Assembly (NCBI RefSeq): GCF_003058325.1 | Contig: NZ_CP028843.1 | Span: 6,367,001-6,431,000 of the forward strand | From: Methylobacterium currus | GTDB lineage: Bacteria; Pseudomonadota; Alphaproteobacteria; Rhizobiales; Beijerinckiaceae | Direction of reading: 5' to 3' | DNA length: 64,000 nucleotides | Shown: in pieces, positions 8,295-16,644 of the stretch | Numbering within the stretch: the first letter of the stretch is position 1 | Layout of the letters: every line of letters begins with the position of its first letter | Program-made: the position numbers and the translations under genes | The notes under the pieces: model-generated | What the model was told of the DNA's origin: nothing | The model's input: only the letters and a program-made list of their open reading frames with translations | Databases searched by the model: none

Positions 8295-8309
8295 CCTGCC
8301 AAAGTAGTG
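8295..8309 (-). repeat. IS701-like right terminal inverted repeat
   Basis: CCTGCCAAAGTAGTG on the plus strand, matching the left repeat over all 15 bases. The next base group (CTA) overlaps the TA used by the IS630 element. Confidence 0.85.
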
Positions 8310-8322
8310 CTAGTGCACTGAC

Positions 8323-9501
8323 TCATTCGGATGGTGCAGCGTTGCCGTTGACGGCATTGAGGATGGCGGCGGCCGGCTTGGTCCAGACGAAGGGCTTTGG
8401 CCTGTCGTTGTGCTCGGTGATGTAGCGGTTGATCGCAGCCTGAAGGTCGACGATCCCGCTGAAGCTGCCACGTTTCAGCCTGCGCCGGGTCAAGGCCGAG
8501 AAGAAGCCCTCGACCGCGTTCATCCACGAGGCCGAGGTCGGAGTGAAGTGGAAGATCCAGCGCGGATGCCGGGCCAGCCAGGCTCGCACTTTCGGGTGCT
8601 TGTGGGTGGCGTAGTTGTCCAGGATCACATGGATCAGTTTGCCGGCCGGCACCGCGGCCTCGATAGTGTTGAGGAAGCGCAGGAACTCGTCGTGGCGATG
8701 ACGCTGCATGCAGCGACCGATCACGGTGCCCTCCAGCACGTCGAGCGCGGCAAACAGCGTCGTGGTACCGTGACGGACGTAGTCGTGGGTCTGGGTTTCG
8801 GGACGACCTGGCGTGACGGGACGACCTGGCGTGACGGGACGACCTGGCGTGACGGGACGACCTGGCGTGACGGGACGACCTGGCGTGACGGGACGACCTG
8901 GCGTGACGGGACGACCTGGCGTGACGGGTCGGCTCGGACGGGTGCGTTCCAGGGCCTGGATCTGGCTCTTCTCGTCGAGCGAGAGCACGACGGCATGGCG
9001 CGGCGGATCCATGGAGAGGCCGACGATGTCCTCGACCTTCTCGGCGAAGGCTGGATCGTTCGAGCGCTTGAAGCTGCGGACCCGATGTGGCTGGAGGCGG
9101 TGTGCGTCCCAGATGCGCTGGACCGATCGTAAGGAGATCCCGACGGCCTGCGCCAGGGCGCGGCCGGTCCAGTGGGTGACCTCACCGGGCGGTTCGGAGC
9201 AGGTCAGCGCCAGCACCTCGGCGACGGTGTCGGTGGAGTGGGGCGGCTTGCCAGGCGGACGGGTCTTGTCGCGCAGCAGTCCCTCGACGCCTTCTTCGGC
9301 GTAGCGCTGTTGCCAGCGCCAGACGGCTGGCCGGCTGACGCCGGCCTGGCGGGCGACGTCGAGGACGGAGAGGCGTTCGGCCGAGAGCAGAACGATGCGG
9401 GCGCGCTGGATGTGCTTGAGGGGCTGCGCCCGATCGGCGACGATGGCGGACAGGTGCGCCAGGTCGGCGGCGCTGGGAATCACGCAGACAGTCTGAGCCA
9501 T
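8323..9501 (-). CDS. IS630-family transposase with a seven-copy PVTPGR tandem repeat
   Basis: 392 residues. The N-terminal winged helix (LSVLDVARQAGVSRPAVWRW, HTH_29/32 type) is followed by a DDE core: Asp176 in LSLDEKSQIQ, a second Asp in HVILDNYATHKHP and Glu in TSASWMNAVEGFF. Between the first Asp strand and the conserved HDYVRHGTTTLFAAL strand, where family members typically have a short basic loop, this protein has seven copies of a six-residue unit (VTPGRP) at about residues 192-234, encoded by perfect 18-bp repeats. The insertion is in frame, so the protein can be made; whether it is active is unknown. Confidence 0.88.
   Translation of the reverse strand: MAQTVCVIPSAADLAHLSAIVADRAQPLKHIQRARIVLLSAERLSVLDVARQAGVSRPAVWRWQQRYAEEGVEGLLRDKTRPPGKPPHSTDTVAEVLALTCSEPPGEVTHWTGRALAQAVGISLRSVQRIWDAHRLQPHRVRSFKRSNDPAFAEKVEDIVGLSMDPPRHAVVLSLDEKSQIQALERTRPSRPVTPGRPVTPGRPVTPGRPVTPGRPVTPGRPVTPGRPVTPGRPETQTHDYVRHGTTTLFAALDVLEGTVIGRCMQRHRHDEFLRFLNTIEAAVPAGKLIHVILDNYATHKHPKVRAWLARHPRWIFHFTPTSASWMNAVEGFFSALTRRRLKRGSFSGIVDLQAAINRYITEHNDRPKPFVWTKPAAAILNAVNGNAAPSE
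8801..8926. repeat. Seven perfect 18-bp tandem repeats inside the IS630 transposase
   Basis: The unit GGACGACCTGGCGTGACG occurs seven times end to end with no mismatch visible (126 bp) and is followed by the partial match GGTCGGCTCGGACG. Being a multiple of three, it adds six residues per unit. Perfect identity implies recent slippage or recombination expansion. Confidence 0.95.
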
Positions 9502-9559
9502 GCCTCAGACTCGCATGCCTCACGCCTGACGTGAATCATCTGAATGCGTCAATGCACTA

Positions 9560-9932
9560 GGATGTCTTGATTCGCCAGAAGCGAAGATTTTCAGCGATCG
9601 GGTTGCTCATACCGGTCTGGTTGCAGTGTCGAGTCCGGCAGGCCCCACCATTTCGTCTCGAGCACGCTCTCCGACGGAACGGTCTACGGAGCTGAGCGGT
9701 CCGTGACCCGGATGAGCCGGTCGCGACGCCGCCTCGTTCGGGACGCCGCGTCCTGGCCCGATCGCGTTTCGTGCCGTCCAGCCTCGAACGTGAGGCGAAT
9801 GTGCCGGCCGGGACCGTGATCGGTCGATTGCGGGGCGTCGCAAAAGCGGCAAGAATCCCCAGCAGCAAGAATCTCCCGCGGCAAGACTCCTCCAAGCCCC
9901 CTCGCCGCCGCTGACGAACCAGACAGACACCG
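9560..9932. other. Upstream region of the Lrp-type regulator
   Basis: 373 bp with no convincing gene. A short hairpin (TTCGC-CAGAA-GCGAA) followed by GATTTT lies at about 9569-9588, next to the IS630 end, and may be a relic terminator. Three direct repeats with 16-bp period lie just before the regulator gene. Confidence 0.45.
9849..9889 (+). promoter_or_regulatory. Three 9-bp direct repeats, 16-bp period, upstream of the Lrp/AsnC gene
   Basis: GCAAGAATC at 9849-9857, GCAAGAATC at 9865-9873 and GCAAGACTC at 9881-9889 lie 44-84 bp upstream of the regulator's start codon. Regularly phased sites are common for Lrp-family octamers, so this could be an autoregulatory site. That role is inference, and the period (16 bp) is not an exact number of helical turns. 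Confidence 0.4.
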
Positions 9933-10409
9933 ATGAAGCTCGACAGGATCGACCTGAAAATTCTCTCCGAGTTGCAGAAGAACGGACGCATCACCAATGT
10001 CGATCTGGCCGAACGGGTGAACCTCTCGCCGAGCCCCTGCCTGATGCGCGTGAAGAAGCTGCAGAGCGAGGGCTACATCGCGAATTACTCGGCGCAGATC
10101 AATCTGTCGAAACTGGGCCAGGCCCTGACCGTCTTCACCGAGGTGACGCTGAAGAACCACCGGCAGGCCGACTTCGCCCGCTTCCTCGCGGCGATCGAGA
10201 AGATCGATTCGGTGATGGAGTGCCACCTGATCTCCGGCGGCTACGATTATCTGCTCAAGTTCGTCACCGTCGATGTCATCGAGTATCAGACGACCATGGA
10301 GCGATTGCTGGATCTCGAGATCGGCATCGAGCAATATTTCAGCTTCGTTGTGCTGAAGTCGCCGATCGTGCGGTCGTACCTGCCGCTCGATACGATGTTT
10401 CGGCTCTAG
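9933..10409 (+). CDS. Lrp/AsnC family transcriptional regulator
   Basis: 158 residues, the typical length. The N-terminal helix-turn-helix is LDRIDLKILSELQKNGRITN-VDLAERVNLSPSPCLMRVKK (residues 3-45); the C-terminal RAM/AsnC effector domain spans about residues 65-150, with the glycine turn HLISGGYDYLLKFV. Such proteins form octamers and respond to amino acids or related small molecules. It is transcribed toward a leftward peptide-type ABC operon, with the stop codons 57 bp apart. The likely targets are itself and the neighbouring transport and oxidation genes, by context only. The start ATG 9933 fits the family N-terminus. Confidence 0.92.
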   Translation: MKLDRIDLKILSELQKNGRITNVDLAERVNLSPSPCLMRVKKLQSEGYIANYSAQINLSKLGQALTVFTEVTLKNHRQADFARFLAAIEKIDSVMECHLISGGYDYLLKFVTVDVIEYQTTMERLLDLEIGIEQYFSFVVLKSPIVRSYLPLDTMFRL

Positions 10410-10434
10410 GCAGGGCCTGCTCCCCGCAAAGACC

Positions 10435-10456
10435 GCGCCGGGTCAGGTCCCGGCGC
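10435..10456. terminator. Hairpin between convergent Lrp gene and ABC operon
   Basis: GCGCCGGG (10435-10442) pairs with CCCGGCGC (10449-10456) around a 6-nt loop. No U-tract follows in either direction, so it would be a weak or bidirectional terminator at best. Confidence 0.5.
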
Positions 10457-10466
10457 AAGCCGGCTG

Positions 10467-12125
10467 CTATCGCTGCGCGAAGGCCCGGGTGAGTTCGGGA
10501 TCCTGCGTCAGCCCGTCGAGCCAGCCGGTGCGCAGCTGCGGCACCGAGGAGAACAGGAGCCGCGAATAGGCGTGCGTCGGCTGCCCGCCATTCACGTCGG
10601 GGCGGAGCTGCTCGACCTTCTCGCCCTTGTACATCACCACCACCTCGTCGCAGATCGCCCGCACGGTCTCGATGTCGTGGCTGATGAACAGGTAGGACAG
10701 CGACAGCTCGCGCTGTAATTCCTTCAGGAGGTCGATGATCGCGGCGGCCACCACGGTGTCGAGTGCCGAGGTGATCTCGTCGCACAGGATCAGCCGGGCC
10801 TCCGCCGCCAGGGCGCGGGCGAGGTTGACGCGCTGCTTCTGGCCGCCCGAGAGCTCGCCGGGGCGGCGATGGCGCAAGGGTCGGGGCAGCCGCACCATGT
10901 CGAGCAGCTGGTCGATCCGCGCCTCGCGCGCCCGTCCGCCCATGCCGTGGTAGAAGGCGAGCGGCCGGCCCAGGATCTCGCCGACCGACTGGTGGGGATT
11001 GAGCGCGGTGTCGGCGGATTGGAAGACGATCTGCAGGTCGCGCAGGTCCTCGCGGCGGCGTTTGCGGAAATCCGGCGCCAGCGACCGGCCGTCGAGACGG
11101 ATCTCGCCCTTCGCCGCCGGCAGGATGCCGGCGATCACCCGGGCGAGGGTGGACTTGCCGCAGCCCGATTCGCCGACGATGCCGAGATTGCGCCCGCGGG
11201 CGAGCGTGAGATCGACGCCCTTGAGGATGCGGAGAGCCGGCAGGCCCTCGGCGTCGGGCCGGCCATAGCCGGCCACAACGTCGCGCACCACGAGGAGGGG
11301 TGCCTCGTCCTGGTCGAGAGGGCTCACCCGCGGCGCGGCGCTTGGCCGGAAGGCCGACAGCAGCTCGCGTGTGTAGGGGTGCTGCGGGCGCTCCAGGATG
11401 TCGGCCGTGCGCCCCTCCTCGCGGATCTCGCCGTGGCGGAGCACGATGATCCGGTCGGCGATCTGCGCCACAACGGCGAGGTCGTGCGAGACGTAGACGC
11501 CCGCGATGCCCCCTTTGCGCATCACCGACTTGAAGGCGCGCAGCACCTCGACCTGGGTGGTGACGTCGAGCGCCGTGGTCGGCTCGTCGAAGATCACCAG
11601 CTTGGGGGCGCCGATCAGCGCCATCGCGGCGGAGAGGCGCTGCAGCTGGCCGCCGGAGACCTGGTGGGGATAGCGGTCGCCGATGGTCTCCGGGTTGGGC
11701 AAGGCCAGCGCCCGGAAGAGGTCGACCGCCCTGGCGCGGGCTTGCCCGAGCGGCATCGAGCCGTGGATGCGCACCACCTCGACCACCTGGTCCATGATCG
11801 TGTGGGCGGGGTTGAAGGCCGCCGCCGCGCTCTGGGGCACGTAGGAGACGAGCGAGCCGCGCAATCCCGCCCGCCGGCTCTCAGGCACGGCGTTCATCTC
11901 GACGCCGTCGAGGGTGACGGTGCCGCCGGTGACACGGCAGCCGGGCCGGGTATAGCCCATCAGGTCGAGGGCGATCGTGGTCTTGCCCGAGCCGCTCTCG
12001 CCGATCAGGGCGACGATCTCGCCCTCGTCGATGTCGAACGAGACGCCGCGGATGATCTCGACGGTGCGGCCCGCATCGGTGCGCGCCGCGATCCTCAGGT
12101 CGCGGACTTCGACGAGGCGGCTCAT
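10467..12125 (-). CDS. Peptide-type ABC transporter, fused double ATPase subunit
   Basis: 552 residues carrying two complete ABC nucleotide-binding domains, equivalent to DppD and DppF joined in one chain. Domain 1 has Walker A GESGSGKTT at residues 42-50, signature VSGGQLQR near 157 and Walker B LVIFDEP near 176. Domain 2 has Walker A GESGCGKST at 318-326 and signature LSGGQKQR. The end of domain 1 carries the oligopeptide-transporter extension (ERPQHPYTRELLSA). The start ATG at 12125 overlaps the stop of the preceding permease (ATGA), a sign of translational coupling. It powers import of peptides, amines or related solutes with the two permeases and binding protein upstream in the same operon. 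Confidence 0.93.
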   Translation of the reverse strand: MSRLVEVRDLRIAARTDAGRTVEIIRGVSFDIDEGEIVALIGESGSGKTTIALDLMGYTRPGCRVTGGTVTLDGVEMNAVPESRRAGLRGSLVSYVPQSAAAAFNPAHTIMDQVVEVVRIHGSMPLGQARARAVDLFRALALPNPETIGDRYPHQVSGGQLQRLSAAMALIGAPKLVIFDEPTTALDVTTQVEVLRAFKSVMRKGGIAGVYVSHDLAVVAQIADRIIVLRHGEIREEGRTADILERPQHPYTRELLSAFRPSAAPRVSPLDQDEAPLLVVRDVVAGYGRPDAEGLPALRILKGVDLTLARGRNLGIVGESGCGKSTLARVIAGILPAAKGEIRLDGRSLAPDFRKRRREDLRDLQIVFQSADTALNPHQSVGEILGRPLAFYHGMGGRAREARIDQLLDMVRLPRPLRHRRPGELSGGQKQRVNLARALAAEARLILCDEITSALDTVVAAAIIDLLKELQRELSLSYLFISHDIETVRAICDEVVVMYKGEKVEQLRPDVNGGQPTHAYSRLLFSSVPQLRTGWLDGLTQDPELTRAFAQR

Positions 12126-12985
12126 GCGTCGTCGCTCCGGTCGCGGATCTTCTGGGGCAGGTTGTCGATCAGCAGGTTCACGCTGATCGTCAGGCTGGCG
12201 ATGGCCAGCAGCGGGAAGATCACCGCCGGGGCGGCGAGCGACAGGCCGCCGATATTCTCCTTCACCAGCGCCCCCCAATCGGCGTTCGGCGGCTGCACGC
12301 CTAAGCCCAGGAAGGACAGGCTGGAGAGGAGCAGCACGATGAAGACGAAGCGCAGGCCGAGATCGGCCAGGACCGGGCCGATGATGCCCGGCAGGATCTC
12401 GGCGCGGATGAGGTAGCCGAGCCGCTCGCCGCGCACCCGCGCGACAGTGACGTAGTCCATGGCGTTCACGTTGACGGCGAGCGCCCGGGCGAAGCGGTAG
12501 CTGCCGGGAATGTAGATGACGGCGAGCGTCAGGATCAGGACCGGGATCGAGGAGCCGACCGCCGCCACCAGCACCAGCGCCAGGATCTTGCTCGGGATCG
12601 AGGTCAGCGCGTCGAGGAAGCGGCTGAGCGCACCGTCGAACAGGCCGCCGATCACCGCGGCGGTCATGCCGAGGGTGACGCCGGACAAGCACGCGATCGC
12701 GACCGCCGCCAGCGAGACCCCCACCGTGTAGCGGGCCCCGAACAGGATGCGCGAGAGGACGTCGCGGCCGAGATAGTCGGTCCCCATCGGGTAAGAGGCC
12801 GAGACCGGCTGGAAGAAGTCGAAATCGACGATCTCGCCGACCGGATGGGGTGCGATCAGCGGCGCGACCGCCGCGACGACGGCCCAGGCCAGGATCACCA
12901 GGAAGGCGACCGCGCCGACCGGGCTGATCCGGTAGCCGAGGCGCCAGCGGCGCAGCGGTCGCGCGCCGGACAGGGAAACGCTCAT
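12122..12985 (-). CDS. Peptide-type ABC transporter permease (DppC-like)
   Basis: 287 residues, five to six membrane segments with the OppC/DppC N-terminal helix (GAVAFLVILAWAVVAAVAPL) followed by MGTDYLGRDVLSRILFGAR, the family hallmark. The cytoplasmic EAA loop appears around DYVTVARVRGERLGYLIRAE. It overlaps the genes on both sides by 4 nt (ATGA at each junction), so the operon is tightly coupled. It forms the membrane pore with the DppB-like partner. Confidence 0.93.
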   Translation of the reverse strand: MSVSLSGARPLRRWRLGYRISPVGAVAFLVILAWAVVAAVAPLIAPHPVGEIVDFDFFQPVSASYPMGTDYLGRDVLSRILFGARYTVGVSLAAVAIACLSGVTLGMTAAVIGGLFDGALSRFLDALTSIPSKILALVLVAAVGSSIPVLILTLAVIYIPGSYRFARALAVNVNAMDYVTVARVRGERLGYLIRAEILPGIIGPVLADLGLRFVFIVLLLSSLSFLGLGVQPPNADWGALVKENIGGLSLAAPAVIFPLLAIASLTISVNLLIDNLPQKIRDRSDDA

Positions 12986-13938
12986 GCGTGGCGCAGCCTC
13001 GGGTTGGAGACGATGGTGACGATGTCGGCGATCGTGATCAGCAGGAGGTAGGCGAGACAGAAGATCATCGCGCAGCTCTGGATCAGCGGCAGGTCGCGGG
13101 TCGCCACCGCATCGAGCATCAGCTTGGCGAGGCCCGGATAGTTGAAGATCGTCTCGACGATGATGACGCCGCCCAGCAGGTAGGACAGGGAGAGCGCCAC
13201 CGCGTTGACGATCGGCCCGAGCGCGTTGGGCAGGGCGTGGTGCAGCACCGCGCGGCGGCGCGAAGCCCCCTTCAGCAGCGCCATCTCAATGTAAGGCGTG
13301 TTCAGGGTCTCGATCACGGCGGCCCGCGTCATGCGGATCATCTGCGCCGAGACGACGAAGCTCAACGTGAGCACCGGCATCGCGTAGGCCTTGATGAGGC
13401 CCCCGATCGTCGTGACGTCGCCGGTCATCGACAGGGCCGGCAGCCAGCCGAGATAGACCGCGAAGACGATGACCGAGAGGGTCGCGACCATGAATTCGGG
13501 GACCGAGATCACCGCGATGGTGAAGACCGCGATGATCCGGTCGACCAGCGTCCCGCGCAGGATGGCGGCGGTGACGCCCAAGCTCAGCGCGACCGGCACC
13601 GAGATCGCCGCCGTCACGCCCGCGAGCTTCAGCGAGTTCGCCAGGCGGCCGCCGATCAGCTCGGCGACCGGGATGTTGTTGACGTAGGAGACGCCGAGAT
13701 CGCCCGTCGCGAGGGTCTTCAGCCAGAGGAGGAAGCGCAGGGCGGCCGGCTGGTCGAGATGCATGGCGGTCCGCAGGCCCTTGACCGCCTCCGGCGTCGC
13801 CGCCTGGCCGAGCAGGATCTGCACCACATCCCCCGGCAGGAGCGCGGTCGCGAAGAAGAGGACGATCGCGACGATCAGCAGCGTCACCACGGCGACGACC
13901 ACGCGTCCCGCGACCATGCGGAGGATGAGAGAGTTCAT
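12982..13938 (-). CDS. Peptide-type ABC transporter permease (DppB-like)
   Basis: 318 residues. The N-terminus is typical of DppB/OppB (RMVAGRVVVAVVTLLIVAIV, then LLPGDVVQILLGQAATPEAV), followed by LKTLATGDLGVSYVNNIPV and the EAA loop region (IEMALLKGASRRRAVLHHAL). ATG 13938 was chosen over an upstream in-frame start at 14013, because the residues added there are proline- and arginine-rich and not family-like. It is separated from the binding-protein gene by 184 bp containing a stem-loop. Confidence 0.92.
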   Translation of the reverse strand: MNSLILRMVAGRVVVAVVTLLIVAIVLFFATALLPGDVVQILLGQAATPEAVKGLRTAMHLDQPAALRFLLWLKTLATGDLGVSYVNNIPVAELIGGRLANSLKLAGVTAAISVPVALSLGVTAAILRGTLVDRIIAVFTIAVISVPEFMVATLSVIVFAVYLGWLPALSMTGDVTTIGGLIKAYAMPVLTLSFVVSAQMIRMTRAAVIETLNTPYIEMALLKGASRRRAVLHHALPNALGPIVNAVALSLSYLLGGVIIVETIFNYPGLAKLMLDAVATRDLPLIQSCAMIFCLAYLLLITIADIVTIVSNPRLRHA

Positions 13939-14093
13939 CGGCGATCCCGCGCTGACGGCATGAACAGGGCGGCTCCGGAAGCGGCGGACCGCCCCCGGCA
14001 CCCGCGGCTCCAAGCATCATTCCGCCGGCCGCGGACGGCCGGGGCCGAAGCGGTCACCGATTCGGCGATAAAAATGATGCAAAAATCAAGGAG

Positions 14094-14126
14094 CTAAGCA
14101 GAGTTGCGCCATGCAGCTCTGCTTAG
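14094..14126 (-). terminator. Stem-loop at the stop codon of the binding-protein gene (operon attenuator or processing signal)
   Basis: CTAAGCAGAG (14094-14103) is perfectly complementary to CTCTGCTTAG (14117-14126), giving a 10-bp stem with a 13-nt loop. Read leftward, the stem begins within the stop codon of the binding-protein gene and is followed after about 8 nt by a T5 run. Such hairpins often cause partial termination or protect the upstream mRNA, so more binding protein than permease is made. Confidence 0.65.
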
Positions 14127-15733
14127 GCCCCGAACCAGGCGTATTCGGCGAGGCCGTAGGCCATCATGCCACCGAGCGGGTTGGCGACCAGCCCCTTCAG
14201 CTTGGGCGACACGCCGTCGAGGTTCGACTGGAAGACCGGGATCACGGTGCCGGCCTCGTTGGCAACCATGGCCTGCATCTCGCCGTAGATCTGCTTGCGC
14301 TTGGCCTGGTCGAGGAGGCCGCGGGCCTCGAGCAGCATCGCGTCGAATTTTTCGGATTTGTACCGGCTCTCGTTCCACGGCGCGGTCGACTGGTAGAACA
14401 GCGAGAACAGGATGTCCGGGGTCGGGCGGGCGTTGATGTTGCCGAAGCCGATCGGGTCCTTGAGCCAGTGGTTCGACCAGTAGCCGTCCGCGGGGACGCG
14501 GTCGATCACGAGGTTCAGGCCGATCTTGCCGCCCGCCTGCTGGAGCACGGCGGCGTAGTCGGCCGAGCTGCTGGCGGCGTCGGACGCCACGATGCGGACC
14601 TCCTGCCCGAGGAGGCCGGCCTTCTGGAACAGGGACTTGGCCCGCTCCGGATCGTAGTCGCGCTGCTTGAGCTCGGCGTTGAAATAGGGGCTCCAGGACG
14701 GGACCGGCTGGTCGTTGGCGATCTCGGCGAGGCCGCGCAGCACCGACTTCTGGATCACCTGACGGTTGATCAGGGACTTGAAGCCCTCGGCCACCCCGGC
14801 CTTGTCGCCCGGCGGGAGGTCGAGCCGCAGGTTGAGGTTGGTGTAGGTGCCGAGCTTGCTGATGAAAGGAGCGATCGCCGGGTTGCCCTCGATGATCCGC
14901 AGGGAGCGCGGGTTGAGGTTGGCGCCGACATGGATGTCGCCCGACAGCACCGCGTTCAGGCGCGCCGACTCGTCCGCGATCGCGAAATACTCGAAGCTGT
15001 CGACATAGGGACCCGCGGCCTTCCAGTAGTTGGTGTTGCGGGCGACGATCGAGCGGACGCCCGGCTTGAACTCCTTGAGGACGAAGGGCCCCGTGCCGTT
15101 GCCTTTGGCGAAATCGGTGGTGCCGTCGGCCACGATCATGAAGTGGTGCAGCGCCAGGATCGTCGGCAGGTCGGCATTGGCCGCCGTGAGGGTGATCGTG
15201 GCGGTGAGGTCGTCGGCGGCCGTCACGTCCGCGAACTGCTTGGCGATCGTGGCGACCTTGGAGCCGGTAGCGGGATCGAGGTGGCGCTTCAGCGAGAAGA
15301 CGACGTCCTTGGCGGTCAGGCTCTTGCCGTCGTGGAAGGTGACGCCCTTGCGCAGCGTGACGGTCCAGGTCTTGGCGTCGGCGCTCTCGATTCTGTCGGC
15401 CAGCTCCATCGTGACCTGGCCGGCGCCATCGATATAGGTCAGCCGGTTATAGAGGCTGCAGCAGCGGGTGTAGTCGGTGGCGTTGGAGGCCTTGGCCGGA
15501 TCGAGCGTATCGGCGGTCGAGGCTGAGAAGCCCGCGACCTTGAGGTGGCCGCCCTTGACCGGCGCGGCGGCGAGCGCCGCGCCGGCGCGGCCGAGGATCG
15601 CGGTGCCGGCCGAGAGGGCGACGCCGCCTGCCAGCATCATCCGCAGCAATTCGCGCCGGTCGGCGCCGCGCCGGATGGCGGCCTCGACCATCGCGTCGTC
15701 ACCGGGAGTCCAGTTCGCACTCGTGTCGCTCAT
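14123..15733 (-). CDS. Peptide/amine ABC transporter substrate-binding protein (Tat signal)
   Basis: 536 residues of the SBP_bac_5 family (DppA/OppA). The N-terminus has a twin-arginine signal (DRRELLRMMLAGGVALSAG), so export is probably via Tat to the periplasm. Family features include LRKGVTFHDGKSLTAKDVVFSLKR split across two motifs, GTGPFVLKEF and YWKAAGPYVDSFEY. It is the first gene of the leftward operon, followed by the hairpin and the permease genes. The ligand is unknown; the neighbouring amine-oxidase-like and aldehyde dehydrogenase genes make an amine, amino acid or short peptide plausible. Confidence 0.93.
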   Translation of the reverse strand: MSDTSANWTPGDDAMVEAAIRRGADRRELLRMMLAGGVALSAGTAILGRAGAALAAAPVKGGHLKVAGFSASTADTLDPAKASNATDYTRCCSLYNRLTYIDGAGQVTMELADRIESADAKTWTVTLRKGVTFHDGKSLTAKDVVFSLKRHLDPATGSKVATIAKQFADVTAADDLTATITLTAANADLPTILALHHFMIVADGTTDFAKGNGTGPFVLKEFKPGVRSIVARNTNYWKAAGPYVDSFEYFAIADESARLNAVLSGDIHVGANLNPRSLRIIEGNPAIAPFISKLGTYTNLNLRLDLPPGDKAGVAEGFKSLINRQVIQKSVLRGLAEIANDQPVPSWSPYFNAELKQRDYDPERAKSLFQKAGLLGQEVRIVASDAASSSADYAAVLQQAGGKIGLNLVIDRVPADGYWSNHWLKDPIGFGNINARPTPDILFSLFYQSTAPWNESRYKSEKFDAMLLEARGLLDQAKRKQIYGEMQAMVANEAGTVIPVFQSNLDGVSPKLKGLVANPLGGMMAYGLAEYAWFGA

Positions 15734-16128
15734 CGCAGGTCTCCTGGTGGGATGGTGATCCGCCGGCGCGGGGTTGTCGGGGACGCTTCAAGCCGACGCG
15801 GGCCGCATCCCGCGACGGCGGTCGTCGTGACCAGGGCGCAGGCGGACCGGGCGTGACGAGCCCGGGACACGGGCGACATCCGATCTCGCGGGCCGTGACA
15901 CTCGGACCCGCCGCTTCGGCCTGCGGCGGGTGGGCCGTCCGACGCCGCCGGCGATCCGGGCGGCGGCGGGTGAAATTCCGCGGATGGCGTCGATCCCGTG
16001 CCATCCGATCCCGTCCGCGCCCTCGCGCTCCGCCGCCCTTTCGGAGGATCGGGGCCCGGCCCGGCTCTCGATGACAGCAATGTGGCGGATCGGCCGCGCG
16101 ATTTGCACCGAAACGACCGAGGGGGACG

Positions 16129-16168
16129 GCACAAAATTGCGAATATGCGGTCCCGGCAAAATTTGTGC
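16129..16168. promoter_or_regulatory. Inverted repeat GCACAAA-N26-TTTGTGC upstream of the ABC operon
   Basis: GCACAAA at 16129-16135 and TTTGTGC at 16162-16168 are perfect complements in a locally AT-rich stretch, about 395 bp upstream of the binding-protein start. It might be an operator or a transcript hairpin; the assignment is speculative. Confidence 0.35.
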
Positions 16169-16644
16169 GGTGCCTCCGCGCGCAACGCATCGGCGGCCGC
16201 CCCGCATGTCCGGTTCTGTTACGGCTTGACCAGGATAGGGCGCCGCGCAGTCAAGGGCGAGGTCACGCCCGCGTTCCGGCAGAAGAGAGAGGGCGCGCAG
16301 CCCCGTATCGACTGGCGCAGGCGCCGATCAGGGGCGGATCGCCCGAGGCCTGCCGCCTCCTTCTGGGGATCCGGGTCGGTGAGAGTTGCGGAATGCGGCG
16401 AGCGGGGGCTGCCCGGCTTCGTCACGCCAGCGTGCCGCGCGGATCGCCGGCGCCGAGGGCGGGCCGGCGATGCCGCCGGCCGGGTCGCGATGCGCAACAA
16501 TCTGCTGTGGCCAAGGCCATGGCCTTGCTTCGGTCCGTCCCCGCCGGTGCATGGGGTCAGGAGAAGAAAGGGCGCGGGGTCCCCGTCTCCCCGCCAGTGG
16601 CGGGGCTGTCCTGGAGACGAAGTCGCGGCCCTCCACGCTTCCGT

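Larger units (their letters stand above)
6878..8309 (+). mobile_element. IS701-like insertion sequence, copy 2 (full length)
   Basis: About 1,432 bp bounded by perfect 15-bp terminal inverted repeats, CACTACTTTGGCAGG at 6878-6892 and CCTGCCAAAGTAGTG at 8295-8309. CTAT precedes the left end; CTA lies at the right end, with a G following once the later IS630 insertion is removed. That is nearly the 4-bp YTAR duplication described for IS701, but not exact. The transposase gene is broken, so the copy is not autonomous. Confidence 0.8.
8313..9557 (-). mobile_element. IS630-family insertion sequence
   Basis: About 1,245 bp between TA dinucleotides at 8311-8312 and 9558-9559, the duplicated target typical of IS630/Tc1-mariner elements. 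The inverted repeats read GTGCACTGACTCATTCGGAT (left, plus strand) and GTGCATTGACGCATTCAGAT (right, minus strand), with three mismatches. It inserted exactly at the right end of IS701-like copy 2, so it is younger than that insertion. It encodes one intact transposase on the minus strand. Confidence 0.85.

Noticed and set aside
4080..8309. Active composite transposon
   Set aside because: Copy 1 is truncated and both transposase genes are frameshifted; only a relic can be claimed, and an exact target duplication is missing.
8801..8926. CRISPR-like array
   Set aside because: The repeats are contiguous 18-mers without spacers and lie inside a transposase reading frame; no cas genes are present.
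10869..12416. 515-residue plus-strand frame opposite the fused ATPase
   Set aside because: Antisense to two Walker-motif domains; low-complexity translation.
15788..16229. Several overlapping open frames upstream of the ABC operon
   Set aside because: All are Arg/Pro-rich, overlap each other on both strands and lack ribosome binding sites.
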